A program made the position numbers and the translations under genes. The notes beneath the pieces were generated by a model. It did no database searches, was not told the DNA's origin, and saw only the letters and a program-made list of their open reading frames with translations. A DNA stretch of 64,000 nt. Origin: Eustoma russellianum. Its lineage: Eukaryota; Streptophyta; Magnoliopsida; Gentianales; Gentianaceae. How positions within the stretch are numbered: position 1 is the stretch's first letter; every line of letters starts with the position of its first letter. The DNA lies in NCBI GenBank assembly GCA_036186865.1, contig AP025055.1:10935731-10999730 (forward strand). The letters run 5' to 3'. This document shows, piece after piece, positions 11,941 to 24,004 of the stretch.

Positions 11941-13220
11941 TTATCTTGTGGTCGTGGCACTAAATCCCATACATCATTTCTTGTGAATTGATTTAATTCA
12001 TCACGCATAGCATCAATCCAAGAAGAATCATTCAAAGCATCAAAAATGTTCTTAGGCTCAATTTTGGATATCATAGCATGAAATTGGTTTATTTCGTCTA
12101 GATTTATTCTTCTACATGGTCCGACACCTTGAGTTATATCGCCTATAATAAGGTCGTGTGGATGATTCCTATGCCATCTTGGTTGATTATTCTCTAATTT
12201 CTCATGCATTTCTAAGTGATCATGCATTTCTAGTGTGTTGGATTCATCATGTACGACATTCTCTTCTATATCATCTAACACGGGCTTTAGTTCAAAATCA
12301 TCGTCATATTTTTTATCTTTTTCAAACTCGCCAAATTCATTAAACTTCACATGAATAGATTCTAAAATTTGTCTAGTGATAGAATCATAACGTCTATATG
12401 CCTTAGAATTCATGGAATACCCAACAAAGATGCATTCAATTGATTTAGATTCAAATTTTTCAAAATTATCTTTTGTATTCAAAACAAAGAATTTACAACC
12501 AAACACACGAAAGTAATCAATTTTAGGCATGCGATCATTTACTATTTCATAAGGAGTTTTATTTATTTTATTTCTAATCGACAGACGATTAATTATATAG
12601 CATGCACAATTTATGGCTTCCGTCCACAAAAATCTAGGCAATTTATTTTCACACAACACGGTTCTAGCGATTTCTTGTAGTGTCCTATTCTTTTTTTCTA
12701 CTACACCATTTAATTGTGGCGTCCTAGGTGGCGAAAACTCGTGTTTAATACCTTTTTCTTCGGAAAACGCAATCATGTCCTTGTTTTTAAATTCACCGCC
12801 TCTATCGCTTCTAATATTTTTCACATTCAAACCACATTCATTTTCAAGTTGTTTTATTAGTTTAGCAACCTCGACGACACTATCATCTTCATTCTCAAGA
12901 AATAAAGTTCATGTGTAGCGAGAAAAATCGTCAACGATAACACATGCATAATGACGTCCACCAAGACTCCTAGTACTACTAGGACCAAAGAAATCAATGT
13001 GTATTAATTCTAAAACTCTAGACGTGCTAATTTCATTTTTAGATTTAAGTGACTCGCGTGTTTGTTTGTATTTAATACAAGATTCACACAACTGAAAGTT
13101 GTCTAAATCAAGTTTAGGCAATCCTCGTACTAAATTCTTTCGTTGAAGTTTTTCAAGCATTGAGATGCCAATGCGTCCTAATCGCCTGTGCCACAAATTT
13201 ATGTTAGGTTCATTTGACAT
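11901..13220 (-). pseudogene. Copia-A integrase (GAG_pre-integrase, zinc-binding region and DDE core)
   Basis: 13220-12909 encodes NLWHRRLGRIGISMLEKL, then CESCIKYKQTRES, the usual zinc-binding start, and ELIHIDFFGPSSTRSLGGRHYACVIVDDFSRYT with the first catalytic D. 12830-11901 continues NVKNIRSDRGGEFKN (second D) and PQLNGVVEKKNRTLQEIARTVL (catalytic E), followed by WTEAINCACYIINRL and FGCKFFVLN. The three acidic residues of the D,D-35-E core are visible. A stop or frame change lies between 12909 and 12830. The long acidic C-terminal segment leads into the RT. Confidence 0.9.
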
Positions 13221-13248
13221 AGATTATTTAACTTTAGTGTCTAACATG

Positions 13249-13640
13249 TCATCCATAGAAAGTGTAAAAATAGGTCCATCCTTTTTTTCCTTTTAATACC
13301 GTTTCTCCGTTTTTATTCACTATGTTGCAATATAGGTGAGTAAAACACACATCAAAGTTATTGTCAAGAAACTGTGAGATGCTAAGCAAATTATAGGATA
13401 GATTACTTACCAAGAAAACGTTGGAGATTTGATGAGTGCTTGGTATTCCAATTGTACCTTTCCCGATGATTCTTCCTTCATTGTTGTCTCCAAAGGTCAC
13501 CGATCCACCCTTTTTGACCTTTTTCTATTTTGTGAACAAGCTCGGGTCACCCGTCATTTTCCTCGAGCAACCACTGTCAAGGAACCACTTGATCGATGTA
13601 CCTTTAGATGTATGTGTTCCTGCAATGTGTAACAACGATT
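13249..13640 (-). pseudogene. Copia-A aspartic protease
   Basis: The minus strand reads WFLDSGCSRKMTGD at about 13600-13550, the active-site LDSG motif of copia proteases, which cleave the Gag-Pol polyprotein. GTIGIPSTHQISNVFLVSNLSYNLLSISQFLD follows at 13500-13330, the usual flap and C-terminal part. Frame breaks separate the motif from the rest. Upstream to about 14420 the Gag-protease spacer is poorly conserved and in several frames. Confidence 0.8.
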
Positions 13641-14420
13641 TAGGTACCCTTTTTATTTTGTGTCCTTACGAGCTAGTTCTTCACCCCTTTGTAAAAGTAC
13701 CTTTCGATACCCATACTTGGGTGACCTTTCTCGGTCTTACAAATGGTGAGAATGTAGAAGAAGCAATATAGTAGACATGAGGTGAGAATGCAATTGGCCT
13801 GTGGCCGAGAATTCCATTGTGAACATTGTATGGTTGTCGTCTTTGATATGTTCTTGTGTTTGTGTGCATAGTACGCGATCTAGATGCATGGAATAAATGT
13901 CGTGTATGCATCAATGGTTTCTTCTCATATATATACGGTACTTAATTATATCTTGTATGATATGAAGAAGAAGCGTGATGAGATGAAGAAAGAGGAGGTC
14001 TAGGCGTCTTCTTAGGTGCCACATATATCTTGGTTGCATCTATTTTCTTAGACAAAATGAATTTGGTTGATTTATTTAATGTCTCATTTTTCTTAATGTA
14101 TCCTAATCCGGTTTTGTCATTATCATGCTTTTATGAAGAAATGATGCGATCTAGCATGTTTGTACCTGTGTCAAACTGTTACATCATTTTTTCTAGATCT
14201 ATATTCCTTGATTTTAAGTTTGAAATCTCGGATTTCATTTCATGGTTTTGTGTTGTTAATGATGTGACTTCTGATTTTAATGCATTAATTATGCAGGACA
14301 ACTCTTCTTTCGAATCGTTTAATTGAGCAACAAGGTTTGTGTTAGACGATTCTAACAACTTCTTGTCTTCAATTTACCGTCTCTTTTATTTTGCGAGAGT
14401 CTTTGTGAATTTATGCAATT

Positions 14421-14884
14421 CTAAATATTGACTAAATAAATCATCATATGAAGGTTCAGAATCAGAATCAGAAGATACCTCGTTTGATGCTTTGGATGCA
14501 AAGCATACTTGTGTCGTTTCTTCTTCCGTGTCATCAGTCTAGAGTCGGATGAATCAGACCAAGTGGAGGCTTTGAGGGCTCTTCTCCTTTGTTTAGGTTC
14601 TGAGACGAGTCTAGTTTTGATCCGATCATTGTCAAGGTGTTTGTTCGTTTGTTTGTCCTTGTTAGAGCAGTCATATGACAAGTGTCTAAGTTTCCCGAAT
14701 TCATAGCACTTTACATTCTTGTCATTAATTTTATTTTTATTTCTTTTAGTCGAACTAGCCTTAGGTTTGTTTTTAAATGACTTTCTCATAAATTTTCTCA
14801 AACCTTTAGCCAATAGTATTAGATCATCATTGTCTGATTCGGAATCACTATTATCTACGTGATCGGAAGAAGTAGAGACGTATT
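14421..14884 (-). pseudogene. Copia-A gag, C-terminal part with degraded zinc knuckle
   Basis: The frame reads KYVSTSSDHVDNSDSESDNDD, then KGLRKFMRKSFKNK and NDKNVKCYEFGKLRHLSYDC. The usual CYECGKxGHxxxxC knuckle has lost its second cysteine (C to F) but keeps H and the last C. The frame runs into the solo LTR at 14884; the N-terminal half resumes at 16772. Confidence 0.8.
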
Positions 14885-16771
14885 TGTAGGACCTGTATAG
14901 CACCACTAGAAGGGGGTGGGTTGAACAGTATGTGCGGAAAAATTTGGTTTTTAAAATGTTTTGACCTAAAAACCTAACTTCTGAAAACAGTTTCTGTTTT
15001 TAGATTCTGATTTGAAATGTTTGGAAGGCCTGGTTACAAACCTTCAAAAATTCTGAAATTTTGAGAGATTCTACTCTTAGATCTTCTGAGTATCTCCTAA
15101 AAGTTTCAGATTAAAATTCAACTCCTAACCCTTTGAAAATACGTTCTTGGTTAGATTGCACAAATGTGTCAGAATCTGTACTCCAACTTGAAAACATTAT
15201 TCCAATTGATTGGTGACTCCAAATGATCTAAAAATTTAATTACAAAACCTTCAAGATATGTATTTAAATGGGTTGAAATAGTTTTTCAAAATTCCTTTGG
15301 TAAGTATGTCAAATACGTTAATATTCTCAACCTTTTCAAGTCTAAAAATCAGATTGCACTAGTCTCAGAACTATTAACGTTTGATAGACTTATACTTATC
15401 TAAATGAGGTGAAACTTATGCCAAATGAACGCTAAGAGGTGTGGTTATGTGTCTGGAAAATTTTACGATTTTTGAAATTTGTTTGGTACTTTTACTATTG
15501 CAATGAAAATATTGCAAAGTACTAGAAACTGAATGTAAAGTGCTGAAAGTAATAACACCGAGAATTTCATACTGGTTTGGTTAACACAACCTACTCCAGT
15601 CTTCGAGGACACCTTCCTTGGTTATCAATAATAAAAAAACACCTTACCACAAGGGTTGCTGGAGTTATGCACCAACTCCAACCCTTTACACACAATACAA
15701 TCAATCACACCAATCACGAACACCACCACCGAACGGATGAAGGTTTGATCACACCTTGATCAATCCTTTTACAACAATTCGGATGTTTATGGTAGTCTAA
15801 TCAAATCCTATTCAATATGTTGAATATAAGAACAATAGGCTTTAGAGAAGAAGAAGAAGAAAGAAATGTAGAAGAAGAGAGTAGAAGACACTTTTTGCAC
15901 TTGTTATATATATTATGTCACACATAATATACATAAAATAAATTTAATATTCAGCTCTAATGGATGTTTAAAGTGGCGCCCTATGTGCTTACAAAATTGA
16001 ATTTGGAATCTCCACAATTTGGACATAATTGGAGGTGATTTGTGTGTGCCAACATGGAATGATTTTATGGCTGAATATACCATGTGAGCCACGAAATTAT
16101 TGGATCTTTGTAGAGTATCTGGGCTGGCCATCTATATATGGCAAGTATGTGACACATTGGCGAAGTTTCGGTGATCACCCGATACGACAATTTTCGGTTG
16201 ATAACCTTGTAACGTGTCGTAATAATTTTGTCATCACCATGACTTATACCATATGATAGAAGACCTGAATATACTCATAAATACGAGGTGTATATAATGG
16301 TGTGACGTTGACGTATGTTTGTAACATATGTAACGTGTCGGTAGTACGTCGGAATATATGTGTATTGTGTCTTTTTAGCAAACATATAAAGATATATAAG
16401 GTATGCATAAATGGCATGTGAGAGGATGAATGAGGAGACTTTCTATTCTTCAATTTGTTGCCATCATGCCTTCTCCAAATATATCTCCATTTAATGAACT
16501 ACTTAATTCATTTAACTAAGTACTTTACTTAATGAACTAGTTTAGTTCATTAATGGTGGCACCTGAAAATAGTTCAATCACAATAAATGTTTGTCATTTG
16601 ATGTAAGCTTTAAAGCTTCATGGATTGTTAGTACGGCAACATTATATATAAAGTATATAAGGCAAGTTTGTCGCGAAAACGTGTCAAGTAATAAATTGTG
16701 TCATGCATTTCTTAAACACGCATTATTTAAATCATGTATTTTGTGAATCACTTAAACACTTTTTCTCAACA
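14885..16771 (-). repeat. Solo LTR of the Copia-A family, nested in Copia-A gag (TSD GTATT)
   Basis: It is bounded by TGTAGG at 14885 and CTCAACA ending at 16771, and flanked by perfect 5-bp copies GTATT at 14880-14884 and 16772-16776. It is 1,887 bp and lacks about 795 bp (8634-9428) present in the 3' LTR at 7618. The join lies at TTTTGCACTTG/TTTTGCACATG, an 11-base near-repeat. A solo LTR arises when the two LTRs of an inserted element recombine and delete the interior. Confidence 0.95.
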
Positions 16772-17360
16772 GTATTCATTTGATTTAAAAGCAATAGTCT
16801 TACCTTGTTTTGACGTTGATTCTGATTTCCTTAATGTAAGTTTGTTTTCATATACCTTTAGAGATCCTATTAGTTCCTCCATTTTAATTGATCTCGTTTC
16901 TTTACTCTCCTCACTTTTCCTGTGTAGAAAAAGCATTGCCAAGAGACTCAAGAGAATTATAGATGTTAGTCAACCGTAAATCCATATCAGCCTTAGATTC
17001 ATTTAGCAATAATTTAAAAGACTCAAGAGTGGATATAAGCATATTTATTTTAGACTCCTTAACTTGGCTAGTCCCTTCGTGTTTCATTTCTAGAATTCTC
17101 CACATTTCTTGAGCACTAGAGCAATTAGTCACGTAACTTGATTCACTTCTACTCAGCCCGTTTAAAAGTAATTGCATGGCTCTAGAATTCATGCTTAACT
17201 TCTTTTTGTCATCACTAGTGTTTTCTTGTTTCGGTTTTGCAACCTCTAGTGTGACACCATCAACAGTAGATAACATAGAGGGAACAAAAGTACCGTCTTC
17301 TATTATAGACCACAAATCAATATCAATAGCCATAAGAAAGAGTTTCATTCTAAGTTTTCA
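16772..17360 (-). pseudogene. Copia-A gag, N-terminal part (UBN2-type)
   Basis: The frame at 17348-16911 begins MKLFLMAIDIDLWSIIEDG and continues KKKLSMNSRAMQLLLNGLS, EMWRILEMKHEGTSQVKESK and LESFKLLLNESKADMDLRLTNI, typical of SIRE-like copia Gag. After a frame change near 16940 it reads to 16772, where the solo LTR interrupts it. The 16772-16776 GTATT duplication joins directly to the C-terminal half ending at 14884. Confidence 0.85.
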
Positions 17361-17485
17361 TTGGATAAAGGACTCACCATAAAAAAGAGGAGGCCTTTAA
17401 CTCGACATACCTTCTTGCTCGGTTTTGAGGCTAGAGGTTGCCATCTCACTAAGATTGTTGGATCTTCTTGTCGTGAGTGCGCCTG

Positions 17486-17498
17486 CACTCTGATACCA
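17486..17498 (-). other. Copia-A primer-binding site (tRNA-iMet type)
   Basis: The minus strand reads TGGTATCAGAGTG, two bases inside the end of the 5' LTR. TGGTATCAGAG is complementary to the 3' end of plant initiator tRNA-Met, the common primer of plant LTR elements. Confidence 0.85.
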
Positions 17499-17500
17499 CT

Positions 17501-19239
17501 TATAGAACATGTAAAGAACCACTATAAAGGGGGGTTGAATAGTAGGTGCAGAAAATTTGGTTTTTAAAATATTTTGACCCAAAATCCTACTTTCTAAAAG
17601 CAGTTTTTGTTTTTAGATCTTGATTTGAAACGTTTGAAAATACCTTGTTACAAACCTTCAAAAATTCTGAAATTTGGAGAGATTCTACTCTCAGATGTTA
17701 TGAGTATCTCTTATAAATGTTATACTAAAATTCAACTCCTAACCCTTTGAAAATACGTTTGTGGTCAGATTGCGCAAATCTGCCAGAAATAGTACTCTGA
17801 TTTGAAAAATTTATTCCGATTAATTCGTGATTCCAAATGGTCTGAAAATTTAATGACAAACCCCTTAAAATGTGCATTATACTAGGTTGAAACAGTTTTG
17901 AAAAATTCCTTTGGGAAGTATGTCAAATACGTTGATGTTCTCAACCTTTACAAGTCTGAAAATCAGATTGCACTAGTCTTAGAACTATTAACGTTTGATT
18001 AACTTATACTTGTCCAAATGAGTTGAAACTTTTCCAAATAAAACCTAAGAGGTGTGGCTATGTTTCGGTAAAGTTTTGTAACCTTTGAAAGCCATTTACT
18101 ATTTTTACGATTGCAACGAAATCAACGCAGAAACTGAAAACTAATAGTAAAGTGCTGAAAGTAAAGACACAAAGGATTTTATACTGGTTCGGTTAAACCA
18201 ACCTACTCTAGTCTTCGAGGACACCTTTCTCGGTTATCACTAAACACAAAATAACACCTTACCACAAGGATTTCTAGAGTTACACACCAACTCCACCTTT
18301 CTACAGATGATAAAATCAATTACATGAATCACGAACACCACCACCGAACAGATGAAGGTTTGATCACACCTTGATCAACTTTTTACAACAAATGAGGCGT
18401 GTATGGTGGTATAAACAAATCCTATTCAATATGTTGAATATAAGAACAATAGGATTGAGAGAAGAAGAAGAAGAAGAAGAAGAAGAAAGAAATGTAGAAG
18501 AAGAGTGTAGAGGATCCTTTTGCCCTTGAGAAATGATGAGAGTTGTCTTAGCTTCACTTTGTACTACTTCTCTCCTTTTTATGCATAAAATAAATTAAAT
18601 ATTCATCTCATAAGGATGAGATATAGGCGCCCCATGTGACAAAAAAAGTTGAATTTGAAATCTCCACAATTTGGCCTTAATTGGGGGTGATTTGTGTGTG
18701 CCAACATGGAATGATTTCATGGCTGAATATATCATGTAAGCCACGAAATTTCTGGCTTTTTTTTAAAGTATATGGGCTGGCATCTATTTATGGCAAGTAC
18801 GTGACATGTTGGCGATGTTTCGGTAGTCACCCGATACGATAATTTTCTGTTTACAACCTTGTAACGTGTCATTATAATTTTCTCATCACCATGACTTATA
18901 TCATATGATATAAGACCTGAATGTACTCATAAATATGAGGTAAGTATAGTGGTGTGACGCTGATGTACGTTTGTAATATATGTAACATGTCGGTAGTACG
19001 TTGGAATATATGTATGTTGTGCCTTTTTATAAAAAAATCTCAATATATATAATATGTATATATAAAAAGCGTGTGTATAAAATGGACAGGAGACTTTCCA
19101 TGTTCCAATTTGTTGTCATAAAGTGTATAAGACAAGTTTGTCACAAAAACGTGTCAAGTAATAAATTTTGTCATGCATTTCTTAAACACGTGGTATTTAA
19201 ATCATGTATTTGTGAATCATTCAAACTTTTTTCTCGACA
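17501..19239 (-). repeat. Copia-A 5' LTR (1,739 bp, internally deleted)
   Basis: It aligns by eye with the LTR at 7618 from TATAGAACATG (17501, TA where the family has TG) to CTCGACA (19239). It lacks about 769 bp (equivalent to about 8687-9455 of the 3' LTR) and about 180 bp near its right end. It contains a longer (GAA)n run at 18458-18487 than the sister copies. LINE-B ORF1 sequence resumes at 19240. Confidence 0.9.
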
Positions 19240-20276
19240 CATACTGCTCTAAAACTCCTCCAGAATCAAGCAGCAAAGGAAATCTTCAGATCCCAACGAG
19301 GCTACTCGGGCGTCAGCATCGAAATATAGAGCCAATTTCTCCACCATATACACGCTCAACGGTAGCACTCTCTGACTCTTTTGACTGTTTGTCATCCCAG
19401 TGAAGATTATGATTTGGAATGTAGAGGTATCCGTACCTTTGTTGATCGTATTCTTTCATTAGTTCGTCGATATCATTTACATATATTGGTTATTATAGAA
19501 CCTAAGTTAAGGACATCATCGTTGGTTTACTATCGTCCTAAATTTGGATTCTCTCAAGCAGTGTCAGTTTGTCAGGAGCATATTTGGATTTTCTTGAGAG
19601 ATGCTTTTTTTTCAGTTGGAAGGGAGCGTACAGGTATTCAAAATCATTCTATGGGATTTTGTTGGTTGCCTACAAGTGATTCATTGTGGTGCACTTTTGT
19701 CTATCGGCTTCACTCCGTCACAGCATGACGACCCATTTAGGCAGACATTTCTTCTATTCAGGCATCGATTGATTTGCCATGTTTTCTGGGGGCGATTTTA
19801 ACACTTTCCTGTTTCTTGATGAACACAAGGGCCGCTCTACTCCCTTTCGCACCTTACAGGATTTTAATAATTGCATTTCTACTTGCTCCCTTCAATCTAT
19901 TAACTATCAAGGGTCCCCTTATACTTGGTGTGATGGTCGGGGATTGGGAAGAGCTTGGCATCGCTTGGATGTGTTCTTTGCTCTTCTGGTTCCTTTGATT
20001 TATTTTTGTCTGTTTCATATCAACATCTAAATCGGCACAACATCATATCACTGTCCGATATATCTTGAGTGTTCCAATGATAGTTCTTCCACTTCCACTG
20101 CCTTCAAATACTTGGATGTTTGTTCAACACATTTGGATTTTGATAGCTTTGTCAGTCATCATTGGAAATCCTACAGGACTGTAGGTGGAATATGGGGGTT
20201 TTATTCCAAGCTATACCAACTTAAACATCATTTAAGTTAGTGGAACAAGGATGTATTTGGAAATATTTTTGATGCA
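19240..20276 (+). pseudogene. LINE-B: end of ORF1 and ORF2 endonuclease domain
   Basis: 19240-19400 carries a basic/serine-rich stretch that fits the end of ORF1. ORF2 opens at about 19405 with ATGATTTGGAATG, and after a one-base frame change reads RGIRTFVDRILSLVRRYHLHILVIIEPKLR, matching LINE-A (GGIRTSLDRLISL). The GDFNTFLFLDEHKGRSTP motif is at about 19785-19840, in a different frame from the upstream part. YTWCDGRGLGRAWHRLD follows at about 19920-19970. The C-terminal SDH-type motif is not recognisable, so the enzyme is inactive. Confidence 0.82.
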
Positions 20277-21964
20277 GTGGCAATGGCTGAATCCGAGACA
20301 ATAAGGTGTGAAAGAGAATTTGATATTAGTCCATCAGATGACACGCGGATGGCATATCATCAGAGTATGGCTAGTTTACGAGTGGCTCAATCTCGGTCCC
20401 TATTATTTTGGAAGCAAAAATCAAATATCAAGTGGATAAAGAAAGGAGACACCAATACTCGCTTTTATCATCAGACGGTAAAGGACAGACGTCGCAAACA
20501 GACTATTCGTAGAATTATCCGAGAGGATGGGGTGGAGAGTAGCAGTATTCAGGACATTGAACAGGAGGCTGTAAGATATTATCAGGCATTATTTTAGGCT
20601 GCTCCAACTTCCTCTTCAGAATCGATGCTTCAACATATTCCTGTTATATTATCGGCAGAGGAAAATCGCCCGCTTTTAGCATTGCCAGATTTACAGGAAG
20701 TTAAGCAAGCCGTTTGGGATCTTAGTCCCACGAGTGCAGCTGGTCCAGATGGTTTTTCGGGTTCATTTTATAGGCATTTTTGGTGTGTTATACACTTGGA
20801 TGTACTTAAAGCAGTTCAGGAATCTTTCATTGGTGTTCGCCCACCTAGTCAACTTGCAGCATCTCTCATTACACTTATTCCTAAGGTAGCAAATCCGCAG
20901 ACATTTTCTGATTTTCACCCTATCTGTTTGACAAATTTTCTGTCAAAAGTTATCACACGGTTAGTTGCTACACATCTGTCCATGTTGCTTCCGAGGATGA
21001 TATCCCCTGAGCAGGCTGGATTCATGAAGGGTCGAGGTGTAATAGAGCAGATTCTTTTAGCCCAGGAAATGGTGCATATTTTAGAAAGACCACTTTGTGG
21101 AGGCCACGTCATTGTCAAACTGGATATGGCCAAAGCTTTTGACAGGGTGAATTGGTCATATCTACGTCAGTTTTTGCTCAAAATGGGGTTTCACTCAAGG
21201 CTGGTGAGGATTCTCTTGAATAATTTATCTGCCACGAGATGCTCAGTACTCATTAATGGCAAGCCAGTGGGTTTCTTTCCAGTTACAAGAGGGGTAAAAC
21301 AAGGTGACCCTCTATCGCCACTTTTGTTTATCTTGGCTTCAGAAGGCTTTTCACAAGGCCTTAAATCAGTTATGATGACGGGGATATAAAAGGATTTCAG
21401 GCTGGCCGAGTTCCACAGGTATCACATTTTGGATTCGCAGATAACCTTGTAATATTCTTAAATGGATCTATCAATAATCTAAGACGATTTCGAAGATTTT
21501 TAGACGCCTACCAGCATGCATCGGGCCAGCAAGTCAATTTTCATAAAAGTCAAGTGGTGGTTGGCTCGGGTGTGTCGCGCTCATGCATATCACGAGAACT
21601 GGTCATGCGTTTGGCCTCTTTGCCAATCAAATATCTTGGATCTTTCCTATATAGAGGTATTAATGAAGCTGCATATTGTGCTTATTTAATGACACATTTT
21701 GATTCAAAACTGAATTCATGGTCTGCTAAGTTACTCTCCACAGCAGGTCGCCTTGTCTTAATACGCCATGTGCGTGGATCTATGTCGTTACATACAATTA
21801 CTAGCTCACGACTTCCCAAGAGTGTTTTGAGTGCTTTGAATCAAAAAATGACGAATTTCTTTTGGAATGATCATCATCATTGGCAATCTTGGGAGCATAA
21901 TTGTCGTCCCACTCAGAATGGAGGATTAGGTATTCGTAACCTTGAGATGGTGCAACATGCCTAA
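20277..21964 (+). pseudogene. LINE-B reverse transcriptase domain
   Basis: The order is NIKWIKKGDTNTRFYHQTVKDRRRKQTIRRI (about 20425-20520), SAAGPDGFSGSFYRHFW (about 20735-20785), LITLIPKVANPQTFSDFHPICLTNF (about 20865-20940), KLDMAKAFDRVNW (about 21120-21150), TRGVKQGDPLSPLLFILASEGF (about 21285-21350) and SHFGFADNLVIFLNGS (about 21420-21465). The last is the catalytic box with its second aspartate changed to N. Connection sequence LPIKYLGSFLYRGINEAAYC and GRLVLIRHVRGSMSLHT follows. Stops lie at about 20597 and 21389. Confidence 0.88.
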
Positions 21965-22189
21965 GAAAGATTTTTATGGTGGAAATACCACCAATCGGAT
22001 TCTTTATGGGCGATCTACAGTCGGGAAAAATACGGTTAAAGAGGTATGGTTTATGCAAATATTTATGATTTGTATATTTGGAAGCGCATTTGTCGCATAC
22101 ATTCGTATACGCATCCAAGAGTCCAACTATCACCGGATGGTCTAAACTGGATAGCCAACCCTTAAGGGCAATTCACAATAAAGTCAGCT

Positions 22190-22763
22190 TATAATCTGCT
22201 TTGTTCAGACTCAACACTGTTTGCATGTGCTAAGTATGTCTGGTAGCCTAGCTCTCCCTCGGGGACACGTCTATTTCTTTGGAAGCTTTGGTGGCGCTCT
22301 TTACCCTTAGCTGATAACCTTTGCGTCTGGCAGACTAGATATCCATCTCAGTGCGTCTTTTGTAAGGAACCATCAGATCGACGAGATCATATCTTCATTC
22401 TTTTCCCAGTGATTGAACCACCATGGCAAGAAATCTCCATTCTGCTATCTGGCCCAATGCCTTGTCAGTCGACCATTGGTGCGTATTTACTTCATTGGTG
22501 GCGCACTTCATCATCTACCTCCATAATCGGTCACTTGCGTGCAGTAGCTCCTTCATTGGTAACATGGGTTATTTAGAAGGAGTGCACATCAATTCAATTT
22601 GGCGACATCAGCTTTTCATATAGACATTTATTTGAGAGAGTGTGCGATCATATATACACTTGGTGTGCTTCTACGCAGGGTCGCAAATTCTCACAGCCTA
22701 TCTCACAATCAATTGCGCTTTCTTTCTCTCCGCTGTTATGTGTTCATCGTCATCGGGTAGTAC
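22190..22763 (+). pseudogene. LINE-B zf-RVT segment
   Basis: The plus strand reads, with frame changes, RVYFFGSFGGALYP-type DNA, then CVWQTRYPSQCVFCKEPSDRRDHIF and PWQEISILLSGPMPCQSTIG, which parallels the LINE-A zinc-binding segment between RT and RNase H. Phrases are broken over several frames, and the segment stops at the AGTAC insertion site at 22759-22763. Confidence 0.65.
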
Positions 22764-23532
22764 TGTAGCGCCCCGCTCCCGAGCTCCATCCTCGGTAACG
22801 GTGCACCCGCCGTATCTCACTCAGGAGAATACAAGGCGTCACATCAATCTGCTACACGTCAGTGCTGACATAGAAAAGTTTTCCTTTTCTTTCTGCGGAA
22901 ACGATAAGTCACAACACTAATTCGAAATTAATGAATTTTAAGGAAGTAACGACAGTAATTCTAGGCTGACCAGGCCTTACAAGTCAAGGTCAAATGTCTA
23001 AATTTAAAAGCATGAAAGTGTTTTCAAAAGTAATACTGAATATTAAAAATGTCTGTGTCATCCCATGGCATCACCAGAAGCCCGTCTCCATCCTTGCCGC
23101 ATGCACTTCTATGAGTCATTCAGCCCATTCCACGATGTCGGACCCATCCTCAACGTAGATATAATCATACTCCGTCTCGGCTACATATGAAATAGTAGGG
23201 GTGAGTGATGGTAATCACCCAGTAGGTGCCTCTCAAAACAATAAAAAACTTACATATCCAAAAAGATATCACCACGTAGCCACATAAGACAGATAGCACG
23301 CCACCGGAAAGTAAGACACTCCATGCAACCGACATAAAACAACCCGACATGACTTATACAGAAAGTAAACAACCCACACAAAATGTAAGTGCAAGTACGT
23401 GATGCATGCTCACATAACGTGTCATACGCAACTAGAAACATGTCAGGCAAAATGCTCCTGGACCTATATGCAATGCAAGCTCCCGGGACCTAACTCCAGC
23501 GTCATGGTCTCTAGCCACCACTTGCTGTTCTG

Positions 23533-23772
23533 GACACCCACGCTCTATAGACGCTGTGTATCGTACGACACCCACGCCCTATAGACGTTGCGTATCTTCA
23601 GACACCCACGCCCTATAGACGCTGCGTATTCGCACGGCACCCACGCCCTATAGACGATGCGTATCACATGACACCCACGCCCGACCGACGCTGCGTATCA
23701 TCACGGCCCCCACGCCCTATAGACGCTACGTATCCTCCGAACACGCACGCCCTCAGACAATGGGTACCTCAT
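23533..23772. repeat. 34-bp minisatellite, seven units, inside the solo LTR
   Basis: Units start at 23533, 23567, 23601, 23636, 23670, 23705 and 23739, giving periods of 34 or 35. The consensus core is CACCCACGCCCTATAGACG followed by CTGCGTATC and a variable 4-6 base tail. The last unit is the most diverged. Confidence 0.93.
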
Positions 23773-23833
23773 GAAATGCACGTGCCATGAATGCAAGGGA
23801 AAGGGGAAGAAAACAGTTGGACGTCATCCTCTG

Positions 23834-24004
23834 ACATCGATCGATCGACGTCCAACTGAGACACGTCGAACCCTCACTCAGTTGACGTCGATCGATCGAT
23901 GTACTTCTGAGGTACATCGATCTCACGCCCTCTGGACGTCGATCGATCGATGTCCATCTGAGGCACGTCGAACCCTCAGCCTCTGGACGTCGATCGATCG
24001 ATGC
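23834..24004. repeat. 51-bp minisatellite, four units with a CGATCGATCGAT core
   Basis: The motif ACGTCGATCGATCGATGT (first copy ACATCGATCGATCGACGT) starts at 23834, 23885, 23936 and 23987, exactly 51 bases apart. Spacers read CCATCTGAGGCACGTCG and AACCCTCAGCCTCTGG with changes. The motif is nearly self-complementary, so each unit could fold back. It lies just after the 34-bp array. Confidence 0.93.

Larger units (their letters stand above)
7618..19239 (-). mobile_element. Copia-A: SIRE/Maximus-like Ty1/copia retrotransposon with unequal LTRs
   Basis: Read on the minus strand: 5' LTR 19239-17501, tRNA-iMet primer-binding site, gag, protease, integrase, RT, RNase H, polypurine tract, 3' LTR 10296-7618. 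Protease-integrase-RT order makes it Ty1/copia. The RNase H phrases RKNTSGTCQFIG and ALSTTEAEYIEL, and a gag start of the MKLFLMAIDIDLW type, resemble SIRE/Maximus elements. A solo LTR of the same family (14885-16771) sits inside gag. The two LTRs differ by about 940 bp and the flanks (tggac left, catac right) do not form a target duplication. Confidence 0.88.

Noticed and set aside
7613..19244. A target-site duplication for Copia-A
   Set aside because: The flanking five bases are tggac and catac, which share only two positions.
23533..24004. A CRISPR-like array
   Set aside because: The units are directly tandem without unique spacers, no cas genes exist, and the context is a plant LTR.
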